DNA of 58,518 nucleotides from Erwinia sp. ErVv1. GTDB taxonomy: Bacteria; Pseudomonadota; Gammaproteobacteria; Enterobacterales; Enterobacteriaceae. The DNA is taken from contig NZ_CDPK01000005.1 in NCBI RefSeq assembly GCF_900068895.1, positions 416 to 58,933 on the forward strand, read 5' to 3'. This document shows positions 7,932-16,659 of this stretch, piece by piece. Within the stretch, counting starts at the first letter, position 1; the number at the start of each line of letters is the position of its first letter. A model generated the notes under the pieces. The model worked only from the letters and a program-made list of their open reading frames with translations, was not told the DNA's origin and did no database searches. The position numbers and the translations under genes were made by a program.

Positions 7932-8681
7932 TTAGAACGTCCAGACCAGCCCCGAGTTTAGCGTCCAGAAGTGGCTCTGGGAGACCATAGGGCTGTGGCG
8001 CAGGGGAGCGGGCAGGAAGGTGATGCGTGGTTGCAGGTAAAAATGCAGGTGCGAAGTGACATGCCAGTCAGCGGCCACCGCCAGCCAGGGTGAAAACGCC
8101 TGGCCGGGTGAATAGGCGGACATACCGGAGCGGGATGCTTCTTCCCGGCTGATGCCGTAGTAATAGCGAGCCTGCTGGGCATTAAGCCAGTCGACCCCGG
8201 CCTCAGGGTAGATATCCACTCCGGTGAGGGAAACCTGGCCCGCCCAGGCGAGGGTGCCCAGCAGGCCGTTACTTTCTCCCAGCGTGTCTGTTGAAAGCTC
8301 TGCCCTGAATGCGCCGACCGGGGTGATACGCTGGTAGCTTACTCCGCCCATCATCGTCGCGTGACGGTTGTCCAGTTCGCGCATGCGGGATGCGTGACTT
8401 CTTTTCGGGTCAAATTCCATATCGAGATAAAAAAGCCGTGCCTTAAGCTGATTTACACCGTCATTAACGGCATAAACCCCCGCGTCCAGCCCATCAACAT
8501 ACCAGTGGGCGTTGTCATAGCCGACATAGGGCAGGGCAGACCAGGTGGTTTTATAATTACGCCAGGGCAGGGCGTTAGCCTCTCCCTGTACACCCAGGGA
8601 TAAATCAGCGGCGCTGGCCCGCGCGGCCAGGGCAGTAAAAATAATAAAGAGCGTGATTAAATATTTAATGGCTGATTTCAT
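7932..8681 (-). CDS. MipA/OmpV-family outer membrane protein
   Basis: The 249-residue protein starts with a classical signal peptide (MKSAIKYLITLFIIFTALAARASA, cleaved near residue 24). Amphipathic strands follow, and it ends in WTF as outer-membrane beta-barrels do. The LPYVGYDNAHWYVDGLDAGVY segment matches MipA/OmpV scaffold proteins, some of which bind murein-synthesis enzymes. The start at 8681 places the signal peptide at the N-terminus; an upstream start at 8777 would bury it. It is divergent from the SMR efflux gene and convergent with the permuted-papain gene. Confidence 0.75.
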   Translation of the reverse strand: MKSAIKYLITLFIIFTALAARASAADLSLGVQGEANALPWRNYKTTWSALPYVGYDNAHWYVDGLDAGVYAVNDGVNQLKARLFYLDMEFDPKRSHASRMRELDNRHATMMGGVSYQRITPVGAFRAELSTDTLGESNGLLGTLAWAGQVSLTGVDIYPEAGVDWLNAQQARYYYGISREEASRSGMSAYSPGQAFSPWLAVAADWHVTSHLHFYLQPRITFLPAPLRHSPMVSQSHFWTLNSGLVWTF

Positions 8682-8852
8682 TTTCAGTTGGGTTCTTATA
8701 TTCAGTCCGGAAAAAAAGAGTGTAGTCGCGATAACCGCGGGGGTGATCCTTCTCGGGTACATTTGGTCCCGGAACAATTTAAACGTAGAATAGCCGTTGA
8801 AGGTATCAATAATCCGCGTTCACTCGCGCCCAGACAGGATAAAGAAGGCACA

Positions 8853-9188
8853 ATGTTTAATGTTTACGCAATTTTATTTATTTCTATTGTGGCCGAAACG
8901 CTGGCGACGACCATGATGAAAGCCTCCGAAGGATTTACCCGGCCCCTTCCGAGTATGCTGGTGGTTATCGGCTACTCGGTCTCGTTATACGGCCTGTCTC
9001 ACGTCGTGAAATCGATGAACCTCGGTATTGCCTATGCCATCTGGGCCGGTATGGGCATTTTTCTGGTGTCAGTTATGTCATTTTTCCTCTACAAGCAGAA
9101 GCTCGATCTGCCTGCGCTGATAGGTATTGCTTTTATTGCTGCCGGCATCATTATTATCCAGCTCTTCTCCAAATCCGTCGCTCACTAA
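8853..9188 (+). CDS. SMR-family multidrug efflux protein, EmrE-like
   Basis: The 111-residue protein has four membrane helices and the small multidrug resistance signature. Glu15 in IVAETLATTMMKASEGF corresponds to the essential Glu14 of EmrE, and the helix-3 motif is YAIWAGMGIFLVS. Such proteins work as antiparallel dimers that exchange protons for cationic compounds or guanidinium-type substrates. ATG at 8853 is chosen because it gives the family length and follows AAGAAGG; a longer frame upstream is not conserved-looking. The adjacent two-component system resembles efflux regulators, but a link is only inferred. Confidence 0.9.
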   Translation: MFNVYAILFISIVAETLATTMMKASEGFTRPLPSMLVVIGYSVSLYGLSHVVKSMNLGIAYAIWAGMGIFLVSVMSFFLYKQKLDLPALIGIAFIAAGIIIIQLFSKSVAH

Positions 9189-9303
9189 TATTGAGTGCGA
9201 ATAAACGGTTATCACAACTGCTGCCAAAACTTTAGCATTGGCTGACAATAACTGAGAATTAAAAGCGTAAGTTCTTTCCATCGCACTGATTCGGGAAGAA
9301 AAA

Positions 9304-9519
9304 ATGAAGATTTCACGGCTTGTTGTCGGTTTATTTCTGCTTGGCGTATCCTCGGTTTCACTGGCCCAGTCTGCACCCCTGACGCATCAGCCCTGTCAGG
9401 GCAGACCGGTGCCGCACCAGTTTACCTTCAATAGTGCGGACACGGCTGAATTGCCGGATGAGAATATTCATCTGCCGGAAAGCGTTTTCATACGCTCATT
9501 CGATAGCAAAGCGGGCTGA
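9304..9519 (+). CDS. Small secreted protein of unknown function
   Basis: This 71-residue reading frame begins with a good signal peptide (MKISRLVVGLFLLGVSSVSLAQ). About 49 mature residues remain, with one cysteine and no motif I recognise. A GAAG site precedes the ATG, and a strong hairpin overlaps its stop codon, which supports a real transcription unit. No function can be assigned. Confidence 0.6.
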   Translation: MKISRLVVGLFLLGVSSVSLAQSAPLTHQPCQGRPVPHQFTFNSADTAELPDENIHLPESVFIRSFDSKAG

Positions 9520-9536
9520 AGTGCCAGCCCGCTTTG
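9507..9536. terminator. 12-bp hairpin between two small convergent genes
   Basis: The perfect inverted repeat CAAAGCGGGCTG / CAGCCCGCTTTG has a 6-base loop and overlaps the stop codon of the small secreted protein. It sits between convergent genes and may terminate in both directions, although neither side has a T run. Confidence 0.6.
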
Positions 9537-9568
9537 CCAATTGGCGTATGGATAGCGTTTGTTTTTCC

Positions 9569-9751
9569 TTAATCCACATAGCAAACCGGGCAGCCGGGTG
9601 TCGTTTGGGTATGTGGACTATCATGGCAGCCGGTGAGCGCAAATATGGCCGGAATGACGAATGCAATTACCGGCAATAGCCCGGTAAAGCGTGCGGGCAC
9701 AAAGAGATGATGAAAAACCTGCTGCGCATAATGAATGAATGTGTTGGTCAT
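9569..9751 (-). CDS. Small membrane protein or lipoprotein, unknown function
   Basis: The 60-residue product has a hydrophobic stretch (residues 21-40) ending in ALTGC, which resembles a lipobox but lies unusually far from the N-terminus. Three cysteines follow in a short tail (GCHDSPHT, GCPVCYVD). The start at 9751 is preferred because GGAGG (9761-9765 on the complement) stands 9 bases upstream; an ATG at 9760 would overlap that site. The strong ribosome site is the main evidence that it is real. Confidence 0.5.
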   Translation of the reverse strand: MTNTFIHYAQQVFHHLFVPARFTGLLPVIAFVIPAIFALTGCHDSPHTQTTPGCPVCYVD

Positions 9752-9829
9752 AGCCTGCATCCTCCGTTGAGATGCGGCTATTTCATCAAGAGAGTGTCAA
9801 GATTCCCTGTAGTTATTATCAAGAGACGG

Positions 9830-11029
9830 TCAAGTTTCGCTTTTTTTATCGGCGACGGCGGCGGTAACCGGTAAAAGCAGGGTGATTTGCAGGCCTCCAC
9901 CGGGCGGTAAGCTGGCGTAAACCGTGCCGCCACAGGCCTCACACACGGCTCGCGCAATAGACAGCCCTAAGCCACTGCCGCCAGAGTGCCTGGCGCGTGA
10001 AGATTCGGCACGGGTAAAGCGCTCAAACATGGTCAGTAAGAAGGCTTCCGTCACGCCCGGCCCCCAGTCCCTGAAGGTAATTTCACAGGCTTCCGGGCGA
10101 CGGCTTACGCCAACCTCCAGCCGCTTGCCTTCACAGGCGTAGCGCAGGGCATTTTCCATAATAATCGTAAAGACCTGCCCAAGGCGAAAGCTATCGCCCA
10201 TAAAGGGGACGGGGGATGAGGGGCTGATGGCGATCGCCATGCCAGCCGCCCCGGCCTGCGGTTTTAGCCAGGCAGCCCGCTCCTGGAGCAGCTCGACCAG
10301 GTCCAGTTTACTGTGGGTTAATAACAGGCGCCCGGCATCGGCGAGCGACAGCAGGTGCAGCTCATCGGTGAGGGTATTAAGCAGGATCAACTGTTTCATA
10401 ACCATCTGCAACTGCGCAGGCTCGGGTTTAAACACGCCGTCAATCATCCCCTGTAACCGCCCGATAGCGGCCGTCAGGGGAGAACGTAGCTCATGGGCCA
10501 TTGCCACATGGGAGGCGCGAAGCTCCCGATCGTATCGTTCAAGCTGGTGAGTCATGGTATTGAAATTTCGCGTAAAACGAGCAAGTTCCGCCGGGGCGTT
10601 GTCGACAATTCCCACCCGGGTGGAAAATTCCCCCCGGGCAATCGCACCCGCCGCCGTTGCCAGCCTGCTGAACTGCAAAGAGAGCGGGCGCGCAGAGCGC
10701 AGCCCTAACAGCACGATAAAGGGGATGGCAATCACCACCAGCACGCCCAGCATCAGCCAGTCTGCCGACGCAACGTTGGGGGCGGAGTAGCTGATCCCCC
10801 AGCCGGCATCCATCAGATGGTGGAAACGGGCCAGGTCGCGTTCCGGATGCTCCAGCAGCAGTGCAAACTCCCTGCGCTTCGCCGGTGGCATATGGTGGAG
10901 CACCCAGAGATTCTGAATAACAAAGCGCAGCCACATACTAAAGGCAATCAAAACAACTGAACCAATGGCCAGCGTCAGTACCCGCAGACAAATCCAGCGC
11001 CAGAGCGTTTGCTGATGTGGCGTCTTCAT
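9830..11029 (-). CDS. Sensor histidine kinase, AdeS/SmeS/BaeS-like
   Basis: The 399-residue protein has two membrane helices (about 15-40 and 92-110) flanking a short periplasmic loop, then a HAMP region, a HisKA domain with phospho-acceptor His179 in VAMAHELRSPLTA, and an HATPase domain with the N box (IMENALRYA), G1 box (DWGPGV) and G2 box (GGSGLGLSIA). The segment after the H box (IGRLQGMIDGVF) resembles efflux-regulating kinases such as AdeS and SmeS. It overlaps the response-regulator gene by 4 bases, so the two are translationally coupled. Confidence 0.85.
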   Translation of the reverse strand: MKTPHQQTLWRWICLRVLTLAIGSVVLIAFSMWLRFVIQNLWVLHHMPPAKRREFALLLEHPERDLARFHHLMDAGWGISYSAPNVASADWLMLGVLVVIAIPFIVLLGLRSARPLSLQFSRLATAAGAIARGEFSTRVGIVDNAPAELARFTRNFNTMTHQLERYDRELRASHVAMAHELRSPLTAAIGRLQGMIDGVFKPEPAQLQMVMKQLILLNTLTDELHLLSLADAGRLLLTHSKLDLVELLQERAAWLKPQAGAAGMAIAISPSSPVPFMGDSFRLGQVFTIIMENALRYACEGKRLEVGVSRRPEACEITFRDWGPGVTEAFLLTMFERFTRAESSRARHSGGSGLGLSIARAVCEACGGTVYASLPPGGGLQITLLLPVTAAVADKKSET

Positions 11030-11715
11030 GGCTGACGGAACCGGTAGCCGACGCCGCGAACGTTGTGTAGCACGTTAGTGATCCCCGCAGATTCAAGTTT
11101 CCTTCGCAGATTATAAACGTGGGTGTCAACCACGCGCTCCAGCGCCTCGCTGTCGGGCAGGCAGTGCTCCAGCAGCAGCTGGCGGGAGAAAGGCTGAGTC
11201 TGTGCCCGCATGGTAAAGGCCAGTAAGGCGAACTCGGTTGGCGTAAGATCCAGCCACTGCTGGCCCTGATCCTCATCACCGACCACTGCCGTCAGCGCTA
11301 GCGGATCGACCTCAAGATTCAGCCAGCGAAGCCGCATCGCGCTCTGAGCATGGGCCGCTGTGCGGCGCAGCACCGCCTGGACGCGGGCGACCACCTCTCC
11401 CGGATTATAGGGTTTAACCACGTAATCGTCGGCCCCGTAGCGTAGCGCACCGATTTTATCCGAAGGATCGCTCATCGCCGTCACCATAATAACCGGGATG
11501 TCGGTCCTGCGGCGCACGGCAGCCAGCACTTCGGTGCCGTTCATACCGGGTAGCATCACATCCAGCAGAATGAGATCCGGCTTCCAGCGATGTGACATCT
11601 CAAGCCCGGCCAGCCCGTTGCCAGCAATGGACACCTGATAGTTTTCCCGCAGGAGGTAGGCTTCCAGTACGCCCGCAGCATCGGCATCATCCTCGATAAT
11701 CAGTACGCGTTTCAT
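11026..11715 (-). CDS. OmpR-family response regulator, AdeR/SmeR/BaeR-like
   Basis: The 229-residue product has a receiver domain with acidic pocket IIEDD, phospho-acceptor Asp52 in LILLDVMLPG, and Lys101 in VVKPYNPGEV. A winged-helix DNA-binding domain follows, ending VDTHVYNLRRKLE and VRGVGYRF. It is the first gene of the pair with the kinase. Homologues with this kinase type commonly control RND or other efflux systems, but the only transporter nearby is the SMR gene. Confidence 0.88.
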   Translation of the reverse strand: MKRVLIIEDDADAAGVLEAYLLRENYQVSIAGNGLAGLEMSHRWKPDLILLDVMLPGMNGTEVLAAVRRRTDIPVIMVTAMSDPSDKIGALRYGADDYVVKPYNPGEVVARVQAVLRRTAAHAQSAMRLRWLNLEVDPLALTAVVGDEDQGQQWLDLTPTEFALLAFTMRAQTQPFSRQLLLEHCLPDSEALERVVDTHVYNLRRKLESAGITNVLHNVRGVGYRFRQP

Positions 11716-11739
11716 CTCTGTTCCCTCTCCTGATGATGT

Positions 11740-12177
11740 TATGTCTTATTCCAAAGCGATAAAGGGGAGCCGGACTCTACCCTGCAATTCGGTGCCGATC
11801 GCAAAGAGGGCTACACTCCCGGATGGCGAGCGAAGAATGATAATCAAAAAAAACATGGCATACATTAACCCTGGTACAACGGCAGGCCTGCTTATGACCG
11901 TGCCGGAGCCGAAGGCATTCACGGCTTAGGCTACTGGCGGCAGGTTTACGTCCGCGGGGTCAATCCCGAGGTAATAGTAATCGTTTTGTGCTCAATGACG
12001 AATATCAATAGCCGCGCAGGGCGTGGGATCTGGACGCAGTAGGCTATCGACGGTAAAATGCGCGCGGCTAAAAACTGTATCAAAAATGCGCGGTAACAGC
12101 GCTATGGGCATTCACAACGCTTCAAAATGAAGCGTCGAATTTCTTTGGGTAATACCCGTTGATACAGAGCCGCCTCC
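11740..12177 (+). pseudogene. Degenerate coding remnant of unknown identity
   Basis: No intact gene occupies 11,716-12,336. One frame reads coherently from about 11,759 (DKGEPDSTLQFGADRKEGY, then after a stop PWYNGRPAYDRAGAEGIHGL and GYWRQVYVRGVNPE). A shifted frame continues GNSNRFVLNDEYQ. This pattern of amino-acid-like sequence with stops and shifts suggests a decayed envelope or enzyme gene, but I cannot name the family. A hairpin (ACGCTTC/GAAGCGT, 12,117-12,135) lies near its end. Confidence 0.35.
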
Positions 12178-12336
12178 ATGAATATTTCACTCTGCCACGC
12201 TCTCTGTTTCATCGCTCCTTGCGCTGACGGCCAGGCCACGCCTGCCGACTACCCGATCGCCTTTATTCTCACCCGCTATGCAGTGAAATACCCGCTGCGG
12301 CTGTCACACCATTTTGCCAGACACAAGGTTCATACC

Positions 12337-13779
12337 ATGAGTAACACAACATTAATCCTCAATAATACACCCGCGACGGAACAGCAGCTTGCGGATAATA
12401 TCGCCGCCATGCGTTTGCAGAACCGTAAAGCAATACCCGATATCGCCACCCGCCGCGCACGTCTGAAAAAAGGTATCCGGTTACTGACAGATAATCAGGA
12501 CGCGCTGGTCGCAGCATTTTCTTCAGATTACGGTCACCGCAGTCAGGTAACGACGCTTATCTCCGATATCCTTGGGTCCGTCGATGCCCTGCATCATGCC
12601 GAACAGCATCTGGAAAGCTGGATGCAAAGCGAAACGCGGGAAAGCCCCTTCCCCGGCGTCCACGCGCGTATTGACTACCGACCGCTTGGCGTTGTTGGCG
12701 TGATCAGTCCGTGGAATTTCCCGCTGGTGCTGGCGTTTGGCCCGCTGGCAGGGATCTTCGCGGCGGGTAACGTGGCGATGCTTAAACCCTCCAGTACCAC
12801 GCCTGCCGGTTCGGCTCTGCTGTGTGAGCTGATCGCCCGCTATTTTGATGAGGATGAGTTCTCTACGCTACAGGGCAGCGGCGCAGGCTCGGCCTTTTCC
12901 GCTCAGGCCTTCGACCATATGATGTTCACCGGCAGTACGGAAACGGGCCGTAAAATCATGCAGGCGGCCTCGGCCACGCTGACGCCGGTGACGCTTGAGC
13001 TGGGCGGGAAGTCACCAGCCGTGATCGGTAAGGATGCGGACATTCGTATCGCGGCAGAACGCATCATGACGGTGAAAATGTTCAATGCCGGACAAATTTG
13101 TATCTGTCCGGACTACGTTTTGGTGCCCGAAGAGAAGAAAGAGGCCTTTATCCGCGAGGCTCAACACTTTGTGACCCAGCACTATCCCACCCTGTTGAAT
13201 AACCCGGACTATACGGCGGTCATCAACGTTCGCGAGTATCAGCGTTTGCAGGGCTATATCACCCAGGCGCGGGAGCGTGGTGCTGACATCGTTGAGATTA
13301 ACCCGGCCGGTGAGGTCTTTGATGAGCAGCATCATAAGCTACCGCCAACCCTGATTGTAAATCCCCCCCGCGACACGCTGGCGATGACCGAAGAAATTTT
13401 TGGTCCTCTGCTGCCGGTAGTGACCTACAAAGAGCCTGGCGAATGCGTCGAGCTGATCAATGCGCGGCCCAACCCGCTGGCGGCTTATTACTTCGGTGAG
13501 GATCGCGAAGCGATACATCATTTCCAGCAGAGCATTCTTTCGGGTGCCATCGTGATTAATGATGTGATGAGTCACGTCTTACATCACGACGTGCCGTTTG
13601 GCGGCGTGGGCGCATCGGGTATGGGGGCCTACCATGGGATTGAAGGTTTCCGCCGGTTCAGCCACGCGCAGCCCGTTATTGAGCAGAGCCCGCAGGGTGA
13701 ATCGAATCTCCTGATGCGGGCACCTTACAATGGACAGACGCTGGAGACCATCGCATCGCTGCTGGCGCAGGCTGATTAA
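12337..13779 (+). CDS. NAD(P)-dependent aldehyde dehydrogenase, coniferyl aldehyde dehydrogenase type
   Basis: The 480-residue protein shows the ALDH core: ISPWNFPLVL, the cofactor loop MFTGSTETGRK, general-base Glu221 in TLELGGKSP, and nucleophile Cys255 in NAGQICICPDY. The shorter N-terminus and the ending LMRAPYNGQTL resemble the coniferyl-aldehyde/class-3-like ALDH subgroup, which oxidises aliphatic and aromatic aldehydes to acids. ATG at 12,337 is chosen over a frame opening at 12,178, since the extra 53 residues do not resemble ALDH sequence. Being next to gabP-gabT-gabR, it might oxidise succinate semialdehyde. That is inference, as no classic gabD is present here. Confidence 0.85.
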   Translation: MSNTTLILNNTPATEQQLADNIAAMRLQNRKAIPDIATRRARLKKGIRLLTDNQDALVAAFSSDYGHRSQVTTLISDILGSVDALHHAEQHLESWMQSETRESPFPGVHARIDYRPLGVVGVISPWNFPLVLAFGPLAGIFAAGNVAMLKPSSTTPAGSALLCELIARYFDEDEFSTLQGSGAGSAFSAQAFDHMMFTGSTETGRKIMQAASATLTPVTLELGGKSPAVIGKDADIRIAAERIMTVKMFNAGQICICPDYVLVPEEKKEAFIREAQHFVTQHYPTLLNNPDYTAVINVREYQRLQGYITQARERGADIVEINPAGEVFDEQHHKLPPTLIVNPPRDTLAMTEEIFGPLLPVVTYKEPGECVELINARPNPLAAYYFGEDREAIHHFQQSILSGAIVINDVMSHVLHHDVPFGGVGASGMGAYHGIEGFRRFSHAQPVIEQSPQGESNLLMRAPYNGQTLETIASLLAQAD

Positions 13780-13797
13780 TCGCTGCTGGCGCAGGCT
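13755..13797. repeat. 19-bp tandem duplication spanning the ALDH stop codon
   Basis: ATCGCTGCTGGCGCAGGCT occurs at 13,755-13,773 and again at 13,779-13,797, a period of 24 bp. The second copy lies just outside the stop codon and would encode a repeat of the C-terminal SLLAQA residues, so the gene end was duplicated recently. Confidence 0.9.
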
Positions 13798-13820
13798 AAC
13801 CAGTCTGCTTCCCCGATAAG

Positions 13821-13849
13821 AAAAAATCCCCGCCTGCGGGGATTTTTTT
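13821..13849. terminator. Bidirectional intrinsic terminator
   Basis: A GC-rich stem (TCCCCGC / GCGGGGA with a CT loop) is flanked by six A residues on one side and a T run on the other. It therefore terminates the ALDH gene on the plus strand and gabP on the minus strand. Confidence 0.92.
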
Positions 13850-13854
13850 ATTGG

Positions 13855-15267
13855 TCAGAGATGATCCGACGAGTGCAGAGGCTTAAGCCGGGTTCGCTTT
13901 GCCACCGTCTGCCTGCTGTGTACTATCCGGCCAATAATCACCACGGTCAGAGCCAGCACGGCGGTGGCAATCATCTCGGAGCGGTGTTCAACCGAGAAGA
14001 TCATCACCGTCAGGATGGTAATGATAAACCCGATGGTCAGCCACGTTAGCCCCGGGAAAAGCCAGACCCGATAGGTGATTTTCTCTCCTCTCGCTTCGCG
14101 CTGTTTGCGCATCACCAGATGAGATGCGGCTATCACCAGATAAACCAGCAGGGCAACGGCGCCTGAGCTGGCGAGCAGGAACTCGAATACGGCAGCGGGG
14201 GCGAGGTAATTCGCAATCACGGTAATAAACGCTGCCGCGGTGGAGAGCAGTACCGCCACCCGTGGCGTGCCTTTTGCGTCCGTCCGGCCAGCGGCGCGCG
14301 GGGCATCCTTACGGCGGGCCAGTGAATAGAGCATGCGTGAAGACGTATAGAGCGCGGAATTCAGACAGCTGCACACCGCCACTAACACCACCAGATCAAC
14401 AATTAGCCGGGCGTGAGGGATATTCATCGCCTGCAGCACGGTCTGATACGAGCCAACCTTAGCCAGCGCGGGCGTGTTCCAGGGAACCAGCGCGACGACA
14501 AAGAAGATCGACAGAAGATAAAACAGGGCGATGCGCCAGATAACGGAATTGGTTGCTTTGGTGACCTCGGTCCCCGGGTTTTTTGACTCGGCGGCGGCGA
14601 TAGTGACGATTTCGGTTCCCATAAAGGAGAACATGGTGGTCAGGATCGCGGCCATGACCGCACCCATACCGTTAGGCATAAAACCGTGCGTATCCCACAG
14701 ATGAGAAACGCCGCTGACGCCGCTGTGGGGCAGCATCCCCGTGACCGCCAGCGCCGTGACAACCAGGAAGGCAACAATGGCAATAACTTTGATCAGCGCA
14801 AACCAGAACTCAAATTCGCCATAGTTTTTTACGCTAAGCAGGTTGGTGCCGGTCAGGACAAGGGTGATCGCCAGGGTAAACATCCAGATGGCGATCTGCG
14901 GAAACCAGGCATTAAGAATGGTGGCCGCGGCGTTTGCCTCAAGCGGGATCACCAGCACCCAAAACCACCAGTACAGCCAGCCAATGGTAAAACCGGCCCA
15001 GCGGCCAAGCGCTTTATCCGCATAGGTCGAAAACGACCCCGTATCGGGGCTGTCGACCGCCATTTCGCCCAGCATACGCATAATCACCACCACCAGCGCA
15101 CCGGCTGCCAGGTAGGCAAGCAGGACGGCAGGCCCCGCAGCGGCAATGGCGTGACCGGAACCGACGAACAGACCGGCACCAATAACACCGGCAATCGACA
15201 GCATACGGACGTGGCGTGGTTTCAGGCCGTGTGACATTGCACCATTTTCAGATGGGAACGCTGACAT
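13855..15267 (-). CDS. gabP: GABA permease, APC-family amino acid transporter
   Basis: The 470-residue protein is a 12-helix amino-acid permease of the APC superfamily. It starts with the conserved HVRMLSIAGVIGAGLFVGSG helix-1 motif and has GTEIVTIAAAESKNP in helix 6, as in GabP. It most likely imports 4-aminobutyrate by proton symport. It lies 84 bases downstream of the aminotransferase gene on the same strand, with hairpins in the gap that may tune its expression. Confidence 0.85.
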   Translation of the reverse strand: MSAFPSENGAMSHGLKPRHVRMLSIAGVIGAGLFVGSGHAIAAAGPAVLLAYLAAGALVVVIMRMLGEMAVDSPDTGSFSTYADKALGRWAGFTIGWLYWWFWVLVIPLEANAAATILNAWFPQIAIWMFTLAITLVLTGTNLLSVKNYGEFEFWFALIKVIAIVAFLVVTALAVTGMLPHSGVSGVSHLWDTHGFMPNGMGAVMAAILTTMFSFMGTEIVTIAAAESKNPGTEVTKATNSVIWRIALFYLLSIFFVVALVPWNTPALAKVGSYQTVLQAMNIPHARLIVDLVVLVAVCSCLNSALYTSSRMLYSLARRKDAPRAAGRTDAKGTPRVAVLLSTAAAFITVIANYLAPAAVFEFLLASSGAVALLVYLVIAASHLVMRKQREARGEKITYRVWLFPGLTWLTIGFIITILTVMIFSVEHRSEMIATAVLALTVVIIGRIVHSRQTVAKRTRLKPLHSSDHL

Positions 15268-15328
15268 GATTTTTCCTCCGGTACATCCAGAGCCTGCCGC
15301 AGCGGCAGACCCTGTTTGATGGGTAAGG

Positions 15329-15347
15329 GGGTCCGCACGGCGGACCC
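15329..15347 (-). promoter_or_regulatory. Hairpin between gabT and gabP
   Basis: A perfect 8-bp stem GGGTCCGC / GCGGACCC with a 3-base loop lies just after the gabT stop codon. A second stem from CTGCCGC / GCGGCAG lies near 15,292-15,309. Without a T tract they probably act as mRNA-stabilising or partial termination elements within the operon. Confidence 0.4.
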
Positions 15348-15351
15348 GGTA

Positions 15352-16638
15352 TCAGGCCGTGACGGCAGGGCTTGCGCTGTCAGCGGTATGCATCCCCAGC
15401 ACCTGGGACAGGATCGCCAGCGCCTGGGTAAACTGTTCGTCGGGGATGGTCAGTGGGTAAAGGAAGCGGATCACATTGCCAGCCGGGCCACAGGTCAGCA
15501 GCAGCAGGCCCTGATCCATGGCCTGCTGCTGCACCGCCTTCGCCGCGTCCGCATGGTAAAACTCCACGGCCACCATCGAACCGATCCCTCTGACGTCGCT
15601 GATTCCACAGTCGGACTTCTGCGCCTGATGCAGGAACGTCATCAGCCGGGCGCCGAGATCCTGTGCCCGCTCACAGAGCTGCTCCTTTTCGATAACGTCG
15701 AGTACCGCGTGTGCGGCGGCAACGGCCAGCGGATGACCGGCATAGGTGCCGCCCAGCCCGCCCGGCGTGGGGCTGTCCATCACCTCTGCACGACCCGACA
15801 CCGCTGAAAGCGGCATCCCGCCCGCCAGGCTTTTCGCCATGGTGATCAAATCGGCTTTTACCGGATGATGCTCCATCGCAAACAGCCTGCCCGTACGGCC
15901 AAAGCCGCTCTGCACCTCATCGGCAATCAGCAAAATGCCGTGCCTGTCCGCCAGCTCGCGCAGGCGAAGTAAAAACTCCGTAGGGGCGATGCGAAAGCCG
16001 CCTTCACCCTGGACCGGTTCCAGCACGATAGCCGCCACGTCTTCCGGCGCGATATCCTGACTAAAAATGTCGTGCAGGCTGTTGAGAGCATCGTCCACGC
16101 TAATGCCATGCGCCGCGCTGGGATAGCGGCCATGCCACACCGAGGCGGGCATCGGGCCGAAATCGCGCTTATAGGGCGCGACTTTTCCGGTCATCGCCAT
16201 GGTCATAAAGGTGCGGCCATGAAAGCCGCCGCCAAAGGTGATAATGCCGTGTCGTTTAGTGTGGGAGCGGGCTATCTTCACGGCGTTTTCCACGGCCTCA
16301 GCGCCGGTGGTAAAAAACGCCGTTTTGGCTGGCCCCGCGATTGGCACGGCGCGGTTAATGCGCTCGGCCAGCTCAACGTAGCTCTGATAGGGGGTGATCT
16401 GGAAGGCGGTATGGGTAAAAAGCTGTAGCTGACGCGCAATCGCGTCTTCAACATGCGGATGACGATGTCCGGTATTCAGAACCGCGATGCCGCCCGCAAA
16501 ATCGATCCACGCCCGTCCGGTATCGTCCCACAGGGTGGCGTTTTCAGCGCGCTGGACATACCAGTCACAGAGGACGCCGACACCACGCGGGATTGCCTGC
16601 TCTTTTCTCTGCTGCATACTATTTTTTTTAACGCTCAT
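15352..16638 (-). CDS. gabT: 4-aminobutyrate--2-oxoglutarate aminotransferase
   Basis: This 428-residue class III PLP aminotransferase has the full GABA-transaminase pattern: TTGAEAVENAVKIAR binds the cofactor phosphate, GFHGRTFMTMAMTGK follows, Asp240 in LIADEVQSGFGRTG contacts the pyridine nitrogen, and Lys269 in ITMAKSLAGGMPLSA forms the aldimine. It converts 4-aminobutyrate and 2-oxoglutarate to succinate semialdehyde and glutamate. The paralogue PuuE has the same reaction; the adjacent permease and MocR-type regulator favour the gab assignment. It is divergent from gabR. Confidence 0.88.
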   Translation of the reverse strand: MSVKKNSMQQRKEQAIPRGVGVLCDWYVQRAENATLWDDTGRAWIDFAGGIAVLNTGHRHPHVEDAIARQLQLFTHTAFQITPYQSYVELAERINRAVPIAGPAKTAFFTTGAEAVENAVKIARSHTKRHGIITFGGGFHGRTFMTMAMTGKVAPYKRDFGPMPASVWHGRYPSAAHGISVDDALNSLHDIFSQDIAPEDVAAIVLEPVQGEGGFRIAPTEFLLRLRELADRHGILLIADEVQSGFGRTGRLFAMEHHPVKADLITMAKSLAGGMPLSAVSGRAEVMDSPTPGGLGGTYAGHPLAVAAAHAVLDVIEKEQLCERAQDLGARLMTFLHQAQKSDCGISDVRGIGSMVAVEFYHADAAKAVQQQAMDQGLLLLTCGPAGNVIRFLYPLTIPDEQFTQALAILSQVLGMHTADSASPAVTA

Positions 16639-16659
16639 CGTACGTCCTCGCGATAATGT

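Noticed and set aside
8688-8852. N-terminal extension of the SMR protein
   Set aside because: SMR proteins are about 110 residues and begin just before the first helix; the extra residues are charged and lack family similarity.
12178-12336. N-terminal extension of the aldehyde dehydrogenase
   Set aside because: The 53 extra residues do not resemble ALDH sequence, and ATG at 12,337 gives the family length.
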